From Procambarus clarkii (taxonomy: Eukaryota > Arthropoda > Malacostraca > Decapoda > Cambaridae), in contig NC_091219.1 in assembly GCF_040958095.1 (NCBI RefSeq), positions 25,052,202-25,116,201 on the forward strand: a stretch of DNA of 64,000 nucleotides, given 5' to 3'. The translations under genes and the position numbers were made by a program. The notes beneath the pieces are model-generated. The model searched no databases and was not told the origin of the DNA. It worked only from the letters and a program-made list of their open reading frames with translations. This document shows positions 23,592 through 36,060 of the stretch, in pieces (within the stretch, counting starts at the first letter, position 1; each line of letters opens with the position of its first letter).

Positions 23592-23624
<33 letters not shown>

Positions 23625-23690
23625 TAGCCTAGTCTGACCTGGCCTAGTCTGACCTGACCTGGCCTAGCCTTACCCAACACTAATCACCAC
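23455..23690. repeat. Pentamer-type repeat (CCTGGCCTAG/ACCAGACCTG) and (TTA)n
   Basis: CCTGG, CCTAG and CCTGA pentamers in runs, a (TTACC) run and a (TTA)n tract near 23595-23620. Directly downstream of the candidate donor at 23421. Confidence 0.85.
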
Positions 23691-23699
23691 ACGTGACAG

Positions 23700-25425
23700 C
23701 CCAAACGAATCGCAAATAAGTACACATAACAAGTCATATGCCCGGACACTCTTTCACCTTGGGGACTGAGTGGTAACTATTGTATAGAAGAGCCGGCTCC
23801 CTGAGAGTGGTAAGAGGGCGTGATAAGAGGCTAACGTGTGGTCTTGAAGGAAGTCGATAAAGCAGACAATTTTCAAAAGGAAGGGCAGCATAACGAGCAG
23901 ACAGGAATGGACAGACAGTCGGTTATCCCATAATGTGTAATACGCCCCGCACAGCATGGGTGGAGTGGGGGGGGGGGGTTGTAGCAGGGCACAGTATGGT
24001 GATGGTGCGGGTGAAGTACACACCCACTGAATTCCTGCCATCAATAATTGTTTTCATAACCATTAGAACAATGGCATCCCTCCAGCCACCATCCTTCCAC
24101 TGACCCCCTCCTCTGGTCCTCCACCTCAGACAATAACCCCCCCACACCCCCTCTCCCTTCCAGACATCAGCATGTCAAAATCAGTACCATAGTGTGTTTA
24201 AACTATTTAAACTAAGTCATTGTGTATCTCAAGGTATCTTAATTCATTTGAAAGTGTACATGTGCATTCGTTCATATACTCGCCTAATTGTGCTTGCTGG
24301 GGTTGAGCTCTGGCTCTTTAGTTCCACCTCTCAACCGTCAATCAACAGGTGTACAGGTTTCTGAGCCTATTGGGCTCTATCATATCTACACTTGAACCTG
24401 TGTATGGAGTCAGCCTCCACCACATCACTTACTAATGCATTCCATTAGATATAATCATATATGATTACACATAATCATAATCATTCCATACACATAATCA
24501 TATATGTGTACGTCAACGTATACATACATGCGTATATATACCTCATATTAAAATACTGATAAACGAATGACCATGAACAAATTAATTTATAATTGTAGCA
24601 TTATATATAATTTTAATAGACTAATTACGTGTTTATACATTTGAATGGTCCAGACAGGTGGCCAGCCTTGGACATATACACTTCTGGTAGGCACAATGAC
24701 CTCATGTTAGACCCTTGATAGATTATGTGAGAGAGAGAGAGAGAGAGCTGGGGCAGGGAGGTGCGTGCCCCAGGGAGATAATCCATGCCCATGCCCCGCC
24801 TCGAGGTCAGTTCTCGAGTCACACCAAGAATAACAATCGAGCAAGTTGTCCTGACCAGGATGTGGCATATTAGGGAGGGTTGAGGAATAGGAAGCCTGTC
24901 TGATAGGGCTCTTGGCAAGCAGCTCTCCCTCAGTCTACCTATCTATATGGAAGAAATGTATCTAGGCCCTCCTCCCCCCTGCCTATTCTCTCTCCCCCAC
25001 CTTTCTTCCTTCATTTCCTCCCTCCTTCCCTCCCCCTCACTGGTGAGAGAGTAGGAGTGTGAGAGTAGTTAGAGAACTCGTAGTTCTCACGCTCGTGAAA
25101 TTGTCTGCGACCCTGGAGAAGTAGAGCGGAGGGGGGGTGAAAGTAGGTGACGATGGAGGAGTAGAGGGGAGCATTATATGCAGTGAACGTTGGTGTCTAT
25201 GGAAGAGTACATCATAGAGGAGGGTGAAAGGAAGGTGACGATGGAGGAGGAGAAGGGAGGGGGTGTGAAGGTAGGTGATGATGGAGGAGTAGAGGGGAGG
25301 AGGGGGGCAAAGGTAGGTGTCTATGGAAGAGTACATCATAGAGGGGGGTGAAGGTAGGTGGCGATGGAGTAGAGCAAAAGGGGTGGGGGTTGAAAGTAAT
25401 CCTGAGTTTAATTTTTTAGTTATAT
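23700..25425. other. No gene seen; a LINE-tail repeat at 24280-24450
   Basis: 24280-24450 carries the 'gtgcttgctggggttgagct', 'tcaaccgtcaatcaacaggt' and 'gagtcagcctccaccacatc' repeat, also at 40845-40985 and in part at 46730-46820: the 3' portion of a common LINE. 25130-25390 has a loose minisatellite (GTAGGTG, GATGGAGGAG, ATGGAAGAGTACATCATAG). No coding signal. Confidence 0.6.
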
Positions 25426-27070
25426 ATAGTGACACCTCGGCTTACGAATGAATATTTATGAACTTTTCGGGTTACGAGCCTAATTTCTTCGAAAAATTTG
25501 AATCGGGTTACAAACTTTGCCTCGGGAAAGGAGTTTGTTGATATACGTATGGGCTGACCTAGCGCGTGGTGGCATGGTGATCGCGCCTCAGTTTACCAGT
25601 GTCTCCTGCCTAGTAAGTATCGCGCCTGAATTTTTTGTAAAGCATTACATTTGTTTTGGGATTTTTGGCTATTTGAACATAAAATTTGTTATGATATATC
25701 TTGCCATGAGTCCCAAGAAAGCCAGTGGTAAGGTTCAAGCCAAGAAAACACATGTGAGAATGACCATAGAGGAAAAACAAGAGAGCATTCATAAACATCA
25801 AAATGGTGCACAGGTTGTTGAGCTAGCTAGACAGTACAACAAATCTATGTCAACAATATGCACTGTACTTGCTAAGAAAAAGGACATTATGAGCATTAAA
25901 GTGGCAAAAGGCATATCAACAATCCCGAAACAAAGAACACAAACACTTGAGGATGTTAAAAAGTTTTTATTAATTTGGATACACAACAAGGAGTTAGCAG
26001 GTGATAGCATTTCAGAGGCCATCATTTGTGAGAAACCAAGGCATTTGCATGAAGACCTTTTAAAGAAAACCCCTGGAACGAGGGGGGGGGGGAAAGATGA
26101 AGCAAGTTTGAAAATGTGAAAAGTTTGTGTGAAATAGAGCCTCCTGGAAAACTTTTGCTGTGGTCATTACCTGGTGGAATGCACCCAGGATGGAGTATTA
26201 GGGCTATACATCTTTTAAATCATAAAAGTAATAAACATTTCCCATCAACCTTACAAACAATATTAACCTATTTTCATGTATTTCCCCCATGTGCATTTTA
26301 ACAAAGTTGCTAAATTGCCTTTATCATTCTGTAAAATTTCAATTACAGTACTGTATGTATAATTTTGTTAGTATAAATGAACTGAATATTCTGAAATTGC
26401 TATTAATTTTACAATTTCAGATTCAAAGGTGGTCTGGACACCCAATTTGGTCAGACAGGTGAAGAGAGCATTTAGGATAGTTCGAAGAGATGAAGATGGT
26501 CGCAATTGTGTTCGAAGAGGCAAATGTCCCCCTTTGCTCCTGACATTATGTTCAACCATTGACCTCTGCACACCTAACACAAGGTAGGTTGAAAACTCCT
26601 CCTTCATGTCATTGGTACATTAGCCAGAAACTCAGGGCTCATGTAGGAATATCCCTAAAAAAAAAAAAAGTGGCCCCAACAATGCATCCTCCAAGTCTGG
26701 AGGATGAGCAGGAGCATTGTCGAGAAGCAGGACCTTGAGTGTCAAACTTTTCTCTTGCAGATATTTTTTGATGGCAGGGCAAACCACTCCACATCACAGT
26801 TTTTCTGCACGTTATATATTTTTTAAAACTCTTGGATTTTCGGAATGATACACGAGCAAGGGTTTAATTTTCAAATCGCCACACAGCACAAGAGTTAGCC
26901 TATCCTGACACAAGTTAGCCCAAGTTAGCTTGTGTCCGGGCAGTGACGTCTCCTCTTGGGTAATGTATGTCCTCTTCGGCAATTTTTTCCAGAATAGCTA
27001 TGTCTCCTCACAATTAAACACTTGTTGTGGAATGTATACATATATACAGCACAGTGTATCTACAAAATTT
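25426..27070 (+). mobile_element. Rearranged Tigger/pogo-type transposon, copy 1
   Basis: The left end reads GTGACACCTCGGCTTACGAA after a TATATA, like a Tigger terminal inverted repeat with TA target. The plus-strand ORF from MSPKKASGKVQAKK (25706) to 26119 has the CENP-B N-terminal HTH (MTIEEKQESIHK, QVVELARQYNKSMSTI) and the second HTH (FLLIWIHNKELAGDSISEAI), then runs out at a G-run. The DDE half is on the opposite strand: minus-strand VLLLDNAPAHPPDLEDALL (about 26697-26745) and FNCEET (about 26990), with a TAG right after EET. So the two halves are head to head and inactive. Confidence 0.8.
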
Positions 27071-27082
27071 TAATTTTTTACT

Positions 27083-28915
27083 TATATATAGTGTCACCTC
27101 GGCTTACGAATGAATATTTATGAACTTTTCGGGTTACGAGCCTAATTTCTTCAAAAATTTGAATCCGGTTACAAACTTTGCCTCGGGAAATGAGTTTGTT
27201 GATATGCGTATGGGCTGACCTAGCGCGTGGTGGCATGGTGATCGCACCTCAGTTTACCAGTGTCTCCTGCCTAGTAACTATCGCGCCTGAATTCTTTATA
27301 AAGCATTACATTTGTTTTGGGATTTTTGGCTATTTGAACATAAAATTTGTTATTATATATCTTGCCATGAGTCCCAAGAAAGCCAGTGGTAAGGTTCAAG
27401 CCAAGAAAACACATGTGAGAATGACCATAGAGGAAAAACAAGAGAGCATTCATAAACGTCAAAACGGTGCACAGGTTGTTGAGCTAGCTAGGCAGTACAA
27501 CAAATCTATGTCAACAATATGCACTATACTCGCTAAGAAAAAGGACATTATGAGCGTTAAAGTGGCAAAAGGCATATCAACAATCCCGAAACAAAGAACA
27601 CAAACACTTGAGGATGTTGAAAAGTTTTTATTAATTTGGATACACAACAAAGAGTTAGCAGGTGATAGCATTTCAGAGGCCATCATTTGTGAGAAATCAA
27701 GGCATTTGCATGAAGACCTTTTAAAGAAACCCCCTGGAACGAGGGGGAAAAAGATGAATCAAGTTTGAAAATGTGAAAAGTTTGTGTGACAATAGAGCCT
27801 CGTGGAAAACTTTTGCTGTGGTCATTACCTGGTGGAATGCACCCAGGATGGAGTATCAGGGCTATACATCTTTTAAATCATAAAAGTAATAAACATTTCC
27901 CATCAACCTTACAAACCATATTAACCTATTTTCATGTATTTCCCCCATGTGCATTTTAACAAAGTTACTAAATTGCCTTTATCATTCTGTAAAATTTCAA
28001 TTACAGTATACTGTATATAATTTTGTTAGTATAAATGGACTGAATATTCTGAAATCACTATTAATTTTACAATTTCAGATTCAAAGGTGGTCTGGACACC
28101 CAATTTGGTCAGACAGGTGAAGAGAGCATTTAGGATAGTTCGAAGAGATGAAGATGGTCACAATTGTGTTTGAAGAGGCAAACGCCCCCCTTTGCTCCTG
28201 ACATTATGTTCAGCCTATTGACCCCTGCACACCTAACACAAGGTAGGTTGAAAACTCCTCCTTCATGTCATTGGTTCATTAGCCAGAAACTTAGGGCCCA
28301 TGCAGGAATATCCCTAAAAAAAAAAAGTGGCCCCAACAATGCATCCTCCAAGTCTGGAGGATGAGCAGGAGCATTGTCGAGAAGCAGGCCCTTTAGTGTC
28401 AAACTTTTCTCTTGCAGATATTTTTTGATGGCAGGGCAAACCACTCTACATCACAGTTTATCTGCACGTTATATATTTTTTAAAACTCTTGGATTTTTGG
28501 AATGATACACGAGCAAGGGTTTAATTTTCAAATCGCCACACAGCACAAGAGTTAGCCTATCCTGACACAAGTTAGCCCAAGTTAGCTTGTGTCCGGGCAG
28601 TGACGTCTCCTCTTGGGTAATGTATGTCCTCTTCGGCAATTTTTTCCAGAATAGCCATGTCTCCTCACAATTAAACACTTGTTGTGGAATATATCCATCA
28701 ATACAGTATCTACAAAATCTTTAAAATCACGAACAAATCTTTCAGCCCCTACTTTGTCTGAGCTGGCACCCTCACCATGCCTCACAACACTATGAATACC
28801 ACGTCTTTTTTCAAAATTTCTCAAACCATCCCCTACTCACCTTAAACTCTTTCGTATCTGCAAAACTCGTTCTAGGGGTTTTCTTTATAAGATCTTGCAT
28901 GAAGATTTCATTGTT
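27083..28915 (+). mobile_element. Rearranged Tigger/pogo-type transposon, copy 2
   Basis: Same structure as copy 1, shifted 1661 bp: TIR-like GTGTCACCTCGGCTTACGAA, plus ORF MSPKKASGK... (27367-27768) ending in KKMNQV, then a minus-strand DDE half. The minus half is longer here, reading from about 28900 leftwards MQDLIKKTPRTSFADTKEFK, GWFEKFEKRRGIHSVVRHGE, a frameshift, then FNCEETWLFWKKLPKRTYIT, DRLTLVLCGDLKIKPLLVYH and DNAPAHPP. The first catalytic Asp, usually in N-x-D-E-T, is Glu in this copy, so it is inactive. Confidence 0.82.
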
Positions 28916-28990
28916 GACCAAACCACACACTGGAAATTGAATAGACGACGACATTTCGATCCGTCCTGGACCATTATAAAGTCGATTGTG
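28916..28990 (-). repeat. GACGACGTTTCGxTCCGTCCTGGACC repeat
   Basis: A short interspersed motif (CCAAACCACACACT ... CGATCCGTCCTGGACCATT), also at 45005-45095 in the other orientation and, in part, in both 1.2-kb tandem copies. Probably the end of a LINE 3'UTR. Confidence 0.6.
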
Positions 28991-29835
28991 ATGAGATGAG
29001 GGAAGCAAGAGCATTAAGTAGGCAAGAGAGAGAGGTGAGGAGATGGCAAGTATGTACGTATGTACATGAATAAAACATGTACATACTTATACATAACGTG
29101 TGTAAATAGTGTAATAAACACAATAACAGTATTTTGGGAGGAGGAATGTTGGCGAGTAATGTGTTGGAGGAGGGAGGGAGGACTGGCAGGGTGTGGCAGC
29201 TCACTCATGTTTTTTGGGCTCACCATACCAACATAGTGGATCGTTATGGTGAATACATACGTATATGGGTATATACAATGTGTGTATATAGTGTAATAAC
29301 AGCAAAAACACTGTTTGATTGTAGAATATGTCGCATATATGAGGCCCATAATTTTGAGCATAGCGATGTTCTATACTTTGAATTATATAAATTCCACAAA
29401 TTACACACTTTTAAATAATATTACAGCAAAAAAAAGGAAGAAATGAATGAGAAACTTCAAAATAATTGCGCAACATTTTATTCGCAGCAACTGCCGTCGC
29501 ACGGGGTGGCGGGGCCGACAGACCCCCATCGCTCCAACGCTCAGCGCCCATAATTTGCTCAACTTCCCAGCTCCATCGCAGCTAAAGTAAGTCACATACA
29601 ATATTTTTTGTTTAGTTTCCCCGTGATCAGACTCTGCATTTTAACAATATAAGAAGAGAAAAAAAAAATTTGGAAAGAATTTATTTCTTGTGCACCAGGG
29701 TGTTATTTGGAGACAGAGCAGTTCAGTGGTTAACTACTAAATTTTTTTTTCTCCCACACACGCACCCCCCTAGGAAGCAGCCTGTAACAGCTAACTCCCA
29801 GATACCTATTTACTGTTAGGTAACAGGGGTCATCC
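28990..29835. other. No gene seen; partial SINE at its right end
   Basis: 29040-29400 has two related copies of a 'acgtatgtacatgaataaaa'/'gtgtgtatatagtgtaataa' segment. 29745-29835 is the minus-strand middle of the 1383-type SINE ('agcctgtaacagctaactcc', 'tttactgttaggtaacaggg'). Confidence 0.5.
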
Positions 29836-31335
29836 CCTTTTGTACAAAGAATCTGCTAAAGCTTTTAGGGCTAATCTTTGACACTCGTTTGTCTTTGTCG
29901 CCCCATATTTTTTACGTCCGAGTTGAATGCTCTAAGGCCCTTAACTAACTTTAGGTCATGTCCCATACTTCTTGGGGAGCTAATCGACACTGCTCCTCTC
30001 TTTACATTCCTCTCTCGTTCTGTCTAAACTCGATTATGGCCCTGTTTACTCGTCTGCTTCTCCTTCTACCCTCCACCATCTGGACACACTGCATCATACT
30101 GGGTTACGGCTCAGCTCTGGTACCTTTCCTTCGACACCTACCCTAAGCCTGTATGTTGAAACTGGCGTCCTGTTTCTACAGGATCGCCATGATCGCTACT
30201 GTCTTCTCCACCTTGCACGGTCCTTACAGCACCCTCACTCTTGCTTATGTCATGCCTTGACCTTTACCCATCCTGTGGTTCCTTTTCCCCTTCACCACCT
30301 ATCTCTTTCTGTACAGTTGTCTCTTACAAAATGCTCTTTCAGTTTGTGTTACCAATATTTCCCCTCGTGTCATTCCGTCTTTGCCCCTATGGAGGGGTCC
30401 CCGTTCCTAAATTCTGTAAGCCTTGACCCACATGACTAAAACTTTTACCCCTCCTACAGTTCTAAATCACCTTTTCCTTGAACACTTTTCTTCACACTTC
30501 CACTCTATTTCCGTCTTCACCAATGGGTCTTAAGTCTGCAGACGGTGTAGGCTACTCTGTTGTTTTTCCTGACTGCACCTTTGTGTCTCCTGCCTCCGGA
30601 GACTAGCATCTTCATGGCAGAACTTTATGCTATTCTCTATGCTCTTCATCAACTCTTTTCTCGCTGTCAATCCTCCTCTGTGTTTGTAGTTGACACTTGC
30701 AGTGCCCTCATGGCTCTAGAATCCTTTAATCCAGTCCATCCTTTGATAGTTGAAATTCAACATTGGCTGTTTCTTATCTCCAGTAGATTTAAGACAGTGG
30801 AATTTCGCTGGATTCCCACCCATATTGGTGTGTTCTTAAATGAGCATGCGGACACTGCCGCTAAGGAAGCTATCCGCACCTGTCCCATCTCCCGTAAAGG
30901 TATTCCTTATTATGACTTTTACCCAGTTATTCATTTCCCCATTCTTGCCCGTTGTCAGGGTTGTTGGTCTTCTGTTACTGGTAACAAATTGCGCGCTCTT
31001 AAGAGTAGTGTGTTCCCGTGGCCTTCCTCCTACCACCGTAACCGGTGGTGGGAAACGGCTCTGGCGAGGTTGTATATTGGTCATACACGTTTAACTCACG
31101 GGCACTTAATGGAGCGCTGCCCTGCTTCTTATTGTCCAAACCGTTGTCTCTACATGTCCTGACTTCCAGGACTTACGTGTCTTGCTTCCCGACCATCCCT
31201 CACTGTCAATTGTCCCTCGATAAAATTCTTGGTAAATTCAATACCTTTGATATTGTTCGCCGTATGCGTTTTTGTTCTTGTATTGGTGACGTTAGTGATA
31301 TTTAGCGCACTATGATTATCCCACACATTTGATGG
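29836..31335 (+). mobile_element. 5'-truncated RNase H-bearing LINE, copy 1
   Basis: Starts within the post-RT region (KLLGLIFDTRLS) with several frameshifts, then enters an RNase H domain: MAELYAILYALHQLF, VVDTCSALMALESFNP, VEFRWIPTHIGVFLNEHADT, AAKEAIRTCPI, then WWETALARLYIGHTRLTHGH. TAEL..I (Glu), VDTCSAL (Asp) and the HADTAAK motif match RNase H of jockey/I/R1-type LINEs. The frame ends GDVSDI and a tail to about 31335. The first catalytic Asp region (DGS-like) is frameshifted. Dead copy. Confidence 0.82.
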
Positions 31336-31384
31336 TTTGATAATTACTGTACTGTACAGTACTTTGGTTTGGAATGTATCAAAT

Positions 31385-32720
31385 AAAGTTGTTTCATGTA
31401 TTCAAATGTGTGAGAAAATCCACTGGGGTTGTGAGATGAAGCGAACCTGTAACAAAGGCATTGCCAGTTGCATACTCTACCACCACTGATGGTAAAAGTC
31501 TTACAACTGGATATCTTGTGTGACGGGTTATGGTATCACAGCTATACTGAACCAAGATGGTATGGCTCTCCCTCACATAAATAAAAGAAATGCTGCTATT
31601 GGCCTTGCAGTGTGTAAGTTGCAGGTGGAAACAAATGAAAATTATCAAATAAATAATTAAACAATTTACTGAAATAGTAATGAACAAAAATAACACATGA
31701 CAATACTTGACTATCATGTAATGCAAAGGTGAACAAGTTAGTATGACCTTAAATGCAAAAAATAAACTACAGTATAAGCAATGAATAAAAGTATGAAGAT
31801 ATACTGGTGTTCTGAAGGCAGCTACCATATCACCATGGCATCAGTCACACGACGTTGGCTGGAAGCGGACGACGGGTTAGAGACACGAAGGTGATCCTAG
31901 AGCACTAAGGGAGAGATTGCCTCTCCAGGGAGGCAGCGCTCTTTATATAGTCCGGTGGTGATGACTCATCCAGTGTCAACACGAGGTGGACATCTGGTCA
32001 ACTAGCAAACTGCTTGTTGTGGCTGGCGGTGCCTTTGTGTTGAGTTGTACCACTGTCAGTTGAAGGCGGCTAACTGCTTGTTTGTGGGGACAAACTGCCA
32101 GTTAGCAGTGGCGCCCGGCTTGCCTCCGAGTCGTACCAGGCCGTGCCAGGCCCTGGGGGGTATGGAGAGGTGGCAGGACTGATGACTCTTCTGGGCTGGT
32201 GTAGATGTATACTTCCAGTGCAGAGGCATTGAAGGTGAAGGGAAAAGGCAGTTCCACTGCTATGCAGGGGATTCACGTGACACTTGTGAAGCCACAGAAA
32301 GTCTGGAGGCCCTACTGAAGCCAGTCCAAGTATTAAATAAAACCCCTGAAGTACGCCGGTGAAGGGTAAAGTGAAGGGTGAAGCAAGACCGTATGCCCCA
32401 ACTTCAGGCACACACAGAAAATCACGTTTTGGTCCCGCCTCTCAACTGTGTATTTGAAGTTGGGGCGTATGGTGTTGAACTGCTTCAGCCTTCACCTGAG
32501 TGCTTGTAGGTCTTACGTAAGACGTTGACTCAAGGAGTGGCCTCAAAACTTGCTGTGATTTATGGGGAAATCCGGTTGTAAGACTTTTACAAAGTCAGTA
32601 CTCAGTAATATACAGTACTGTGGTAGAGTATGCAGCTGCCAGTGCCTTGGGCAAGGGTTTACGTCGCCTCACAGCTCCAGTGGATTTTCTGCTTGGTGTA
32701 TATCAGGTTGTGATTTTGTG
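31385..32720. repeat. Inverted-repeat element, about 1.3 kb, unknown family
   Basis: Diverged arms: 31420-31525 (GAGAAAATCCACTGGGG...TAAAAGTCTTACAACTGG) is the inverse of about 32565-32700 (...AGTGGATTTTCTGC). A second inverted pair lies near the right arm: 32368-32400 (AAGACCGTATGCCCCAACTT) against about 32455-32500 (AAGTTGGGGCGTATGG). A 114-codon minus frame at 32070-32411 has no recognised domain. Could be a non-autonomous DNA transposon or a duplicated inverted fragment. Confidence 0.5.
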
Positions 32721-34545
32721 TGTGTACCGTATTGTTATGATCGCCGTCTGATAAGTCCTTTCTGGCCTCAAGAGTCATTGTTACCCACCTAGAAAGATTG
32801 CAGATGGCCAAAGCAGTTAAGTTAAGAAGGGACAAGTCTTAAACAGAATTTTGCATAATATTTGACTGTAAAGGGGTAAATTGAGGTAGATTGAAAAACA
32901 AAATGGTGAACTGGGCAGGCGGTACTCACAATTAGGCGAGTACACTCGGGAGCTTTTAAAGTGCAACCAAACATGCTTTAGGCTTTCACAACAAGAGGTG
33001 AGTGGTGGTGGCTCAGGTGCTCAGCCAATCAGAGCACCTAAGGAGGGAGGGCAGGAGTGAGAGGGGGGTGGTATGTGGAAGTTTGGTGACAGTTGTGTGT
33101 AGTTTGTTCATCTTCATTGTAAGTTTCATGGCTTGGTGTGCATTTTGCTAGTAAATTTAATTAGGGAAAAATTCAGGTGTTTGATTTTTTAAATCAACTT
33201 TTTAAATGTTGAGTTGTTAAAGCCTCAAAGTGCATGGAGTTGGTTTGGGAGTATGGCATCCTCATGCTGTTGCGTGCTCGCGTGAGGTAGCAAAGGTGAT
33301 GTAAAGTTGTGGGGTGTACATGCTTGGGACGTCCTCTCTCGGGATGGCTGGTGTTAGACCTGCGTGTTTGTCGGTTGTTGAAAAGCCGTCATCCTTTGCT
33401 GTTGTGGTATTGATTTTACATTGTTCATCTTGTAATTAATACTGCAGTGCGATATCTAGGGCTACCATTTGTAGGTTTAAAATGTCTAATACAAACAGTT
33501 GTCCAATGAGTTTTAATAGGAAATATCATCCACCAAGCACCATTGTACAATTATATTAATTGATAGTATATGGATTGTGCAGAACTGCTTAGAATGATCT
33601 TTAACACTTGGCTATATTGGTCATGTCAAATACCTGCACGGTGAATGCTCAAAGACCCTTTCTTTATTCAGTGTTGTCACATACCTCATGGGGGTATGGA
33701 TAGGCAAACACTCATTCGGTTAAACTTGCCTTGTAGTACTTTCAGAGCTGAGTAATTTGGAATCTGGTTAGCACTTTCCAAATAAATTGACCTTTAAAGT
33801 GAATTCCTATTTAGGTTTAAAACATTATACCGAATGAGAAACTCGAATTATATAGCCGAACACCAGAAATGTTGTTATTCAATTTGGTTGCCTAAAGCAC
33901 ATTCAAGGACTACACATTACATGGCATTCCAGGATTCCTCTATACCTTGCCTTATGCTGTAAACATTGCCACAACCCTGTGTTTTATTGATTTAAATGGC
34001 CACAGGGAGGCATACAACACTGCAGATTATGATGTCATTAGTTATCCACTGTGCTGACAAGTGGGCTGACTGATGTTCGTTGACACCTGTATCGTGCTTC
34101 AATTTAATCGCCAGGAGATCACCCTCTCACTAGACTCATCTGTAGGAAGTACAGTATAGTATCTCAAATTACCTTGGATCATAAATAGCATAAGACTTGG
34201 GGGTAGGAGAGGGTTGCAGTGTTTGTCATGGCTCTCAGTTGTTCCTGGTATTAGGCAATTTAGTTCTGGAATTATTTTTGTTGGCCAATGTTAAACTTTT
34301 TCGAAAGTAGATGTTTTTCTGAAAGGGAGGGGGGGGGGAACCTCTATGCTTGGATACAGTTATCTAAGTGAATACTTCGATTTATACAGTAGAATAACTA
34401 CCTTCTTTTCCTTAGTCAAAAAGGTTGCTTGTTTATTTCTAGGGACTTGTATTTTCTTTTATTTTTAACTGCAGCAACTTTCAGTGAATGATAGATTCTT
34501 ACTGAAAGGACCTTTACTTCATTGTTGTTGCTTTATGGTCATCTC
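32720..34545. other. No coding gene seen
   Basis: Intermediate composition. 33000-33130 has a CCAATC motif, a GGGAGGG-rich stretch and a donor-like ATT|GTAAGTTTCATGG at 33119, so it might be a promoter and non-coding first exon on the plus strand, but no partner exon can be tied to it. Confidence 0.35.
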
Positions 34546-34547
34546 AT

Positions 34548-36060
34548 TGTGTACAGGGATTCCGCGAAGCTTTTGGGGTTAGTCTTTGACACTCGTTTGT
34601 CTTGGTCAGCCCATATCTCTTGCCTCCGAGTTGAATGCTCTAAGGCCCTTAACCTCCTTAAGGTTTTGTCCCATACTTCTTGGGGAGTGGATAGGCGCAC
34701 GCTCCTCTATTTGCACTCCTCTCTCGCCCTGTCTAAACTCGATTATGGTTGCCCTGCATACTCTTCTGCTTCTCCTGCTACTCTTCGCCGTCTTGATGCT
34801 TTGCACCATACTGGGTTGCGTCTCGGCTCTGGTGGCTTTCGTTCGACTCCCGCCCTTAGTTTGTATGTTGACACTGGCTTTCTCTCTCTTCAGGACTGCC
34901 GTGATCGCTACAGTCTTCGCTATCTTGCGCGGTCCTTCCAACATCCTTCCTCTCGCCTCTGTCGTGCATTGACTTTTCCTCCTCCTGTGGTTCCTGTTCC
35001 TCTTCATTGTCTCCCACTTTCTGTCCAGTTATCTCGCTTACAGGATTCTCTTTCTGTTCATATTTCTAATGTTTGTCCTCGTATTGTTCCTTCATTACCT
35101 CCGTGGAGAGTCCCCATTCCCAAGTTTTGTACATCCTTGACTTGTATTACTAAAGCCTTTACCCCTCCTACAATTCTGAAAAGCCTCTTCCATGAGCACT
35201 TTTCTTCGCACTCCCACTCTATTTCCATCTTCCCTGATGGGTCTAAGTCTGCGGATGGTGTGGGCTACTCTGTTGTTTTTCCTGACCGTACTTACATGTG
35301 TCGCCTCCCTTCGGAGGCTAGCGTCTTTACGGCAGAACTTTATGCTATTCTCTATGTCTCTTGCTTTCTCATTCCTCCTTTGTGGTTGTAGTTGATTCTC
35401 GTAGTGCCCTCATGGCTCTAGGGTCCTTTAATCCTGTCCATCCGGTGGTCATTGAGATTCAACATTGGCTGTTTCTTATTTCTAGTAAATTTAAATCAGT
35501 GGAGTTTTGCTGGGTTCCCAGCCATATTGGTGTTTCAATGAGCGTGCGGATGCTGCCGCTAAGGAAGCTATCCGTTTTTGTCCCATCTCCCATAAAGGTA
35601 TTCCTTATTCCGACTTTTATCCTGTTATTCATTCTTCCCCGTTGGCCCTCTGTGGTTGGTAACAAGCTGCGTACTCTCAAACTTAGTGTGTCCCCGTGGC
35701 CTTCCTCCTACCACCGTAACCGGCGGTGGGACACTGCTTTGGCACGGCTGAGGGTTGGTCATACCCGCTTAACCCACGGTCACTTAATGGAGCGCCGCCC
35801 TGCTCCTTATTGTCCCTTTTACAGTTGTGCATATCCTTGTTGAATGTCCTGACTTCCAGGACGAGCGTGTGTCTTGCTTTCCGACCGTCCCTCGTCCCTC
35901 GATAGAATTCTAGGTGAATCGGATACTTTTGATATCGTTCGCCTTATGCGTTTTTGTTCTCGTATTGGCATTCTTGGTGATATTTAGCGCCCTCTGATTA
36001 TTTCGCACTTTGATGGTGCTACATGGCCTTCCCGGTTTGGTGCCTTCTTTTGGTAATTAC
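34548..36060 (+). mobile_element. 5'-truncated RNase H-bearing LINE, copy 2
   Basis: Better preserved than the copy at 29.8 kb. One frame from 34549 to 35391 reads DSAKLLGLVFDTRLSW, ALNLLKVLSHTSWG, LDYGCPAYSSASPATLRRLD, then the RNase H start FPDGSKSADGVGYSVVF and FTAELYAILY. After a frameshift it continues VVVDSRSALMALGSFNPVHP, VEFCWVPSHIGV, a second frameshift, and WDTALARLRVGHTRLTHGHL. The RNase H catalytic Asp (DGS), Glu (AEL) and Asp (DSRSAL) are visible. No endonuclease or RT palm. It begins at nearly the same point as copy 1. Confidence 0.85.

Noticed and set aside
25517-25705. Extending the Tigger ORF upstream to the ATG at 25517
   Set aside because: That part lies close to the terminal inverted repeat and has no homology; the family start is MSPKK at 25706.
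32070-32411. 113-codon minus-strand ORF
   Set aside because: No recognisable domain and it lies inside an inverted-repeat element.
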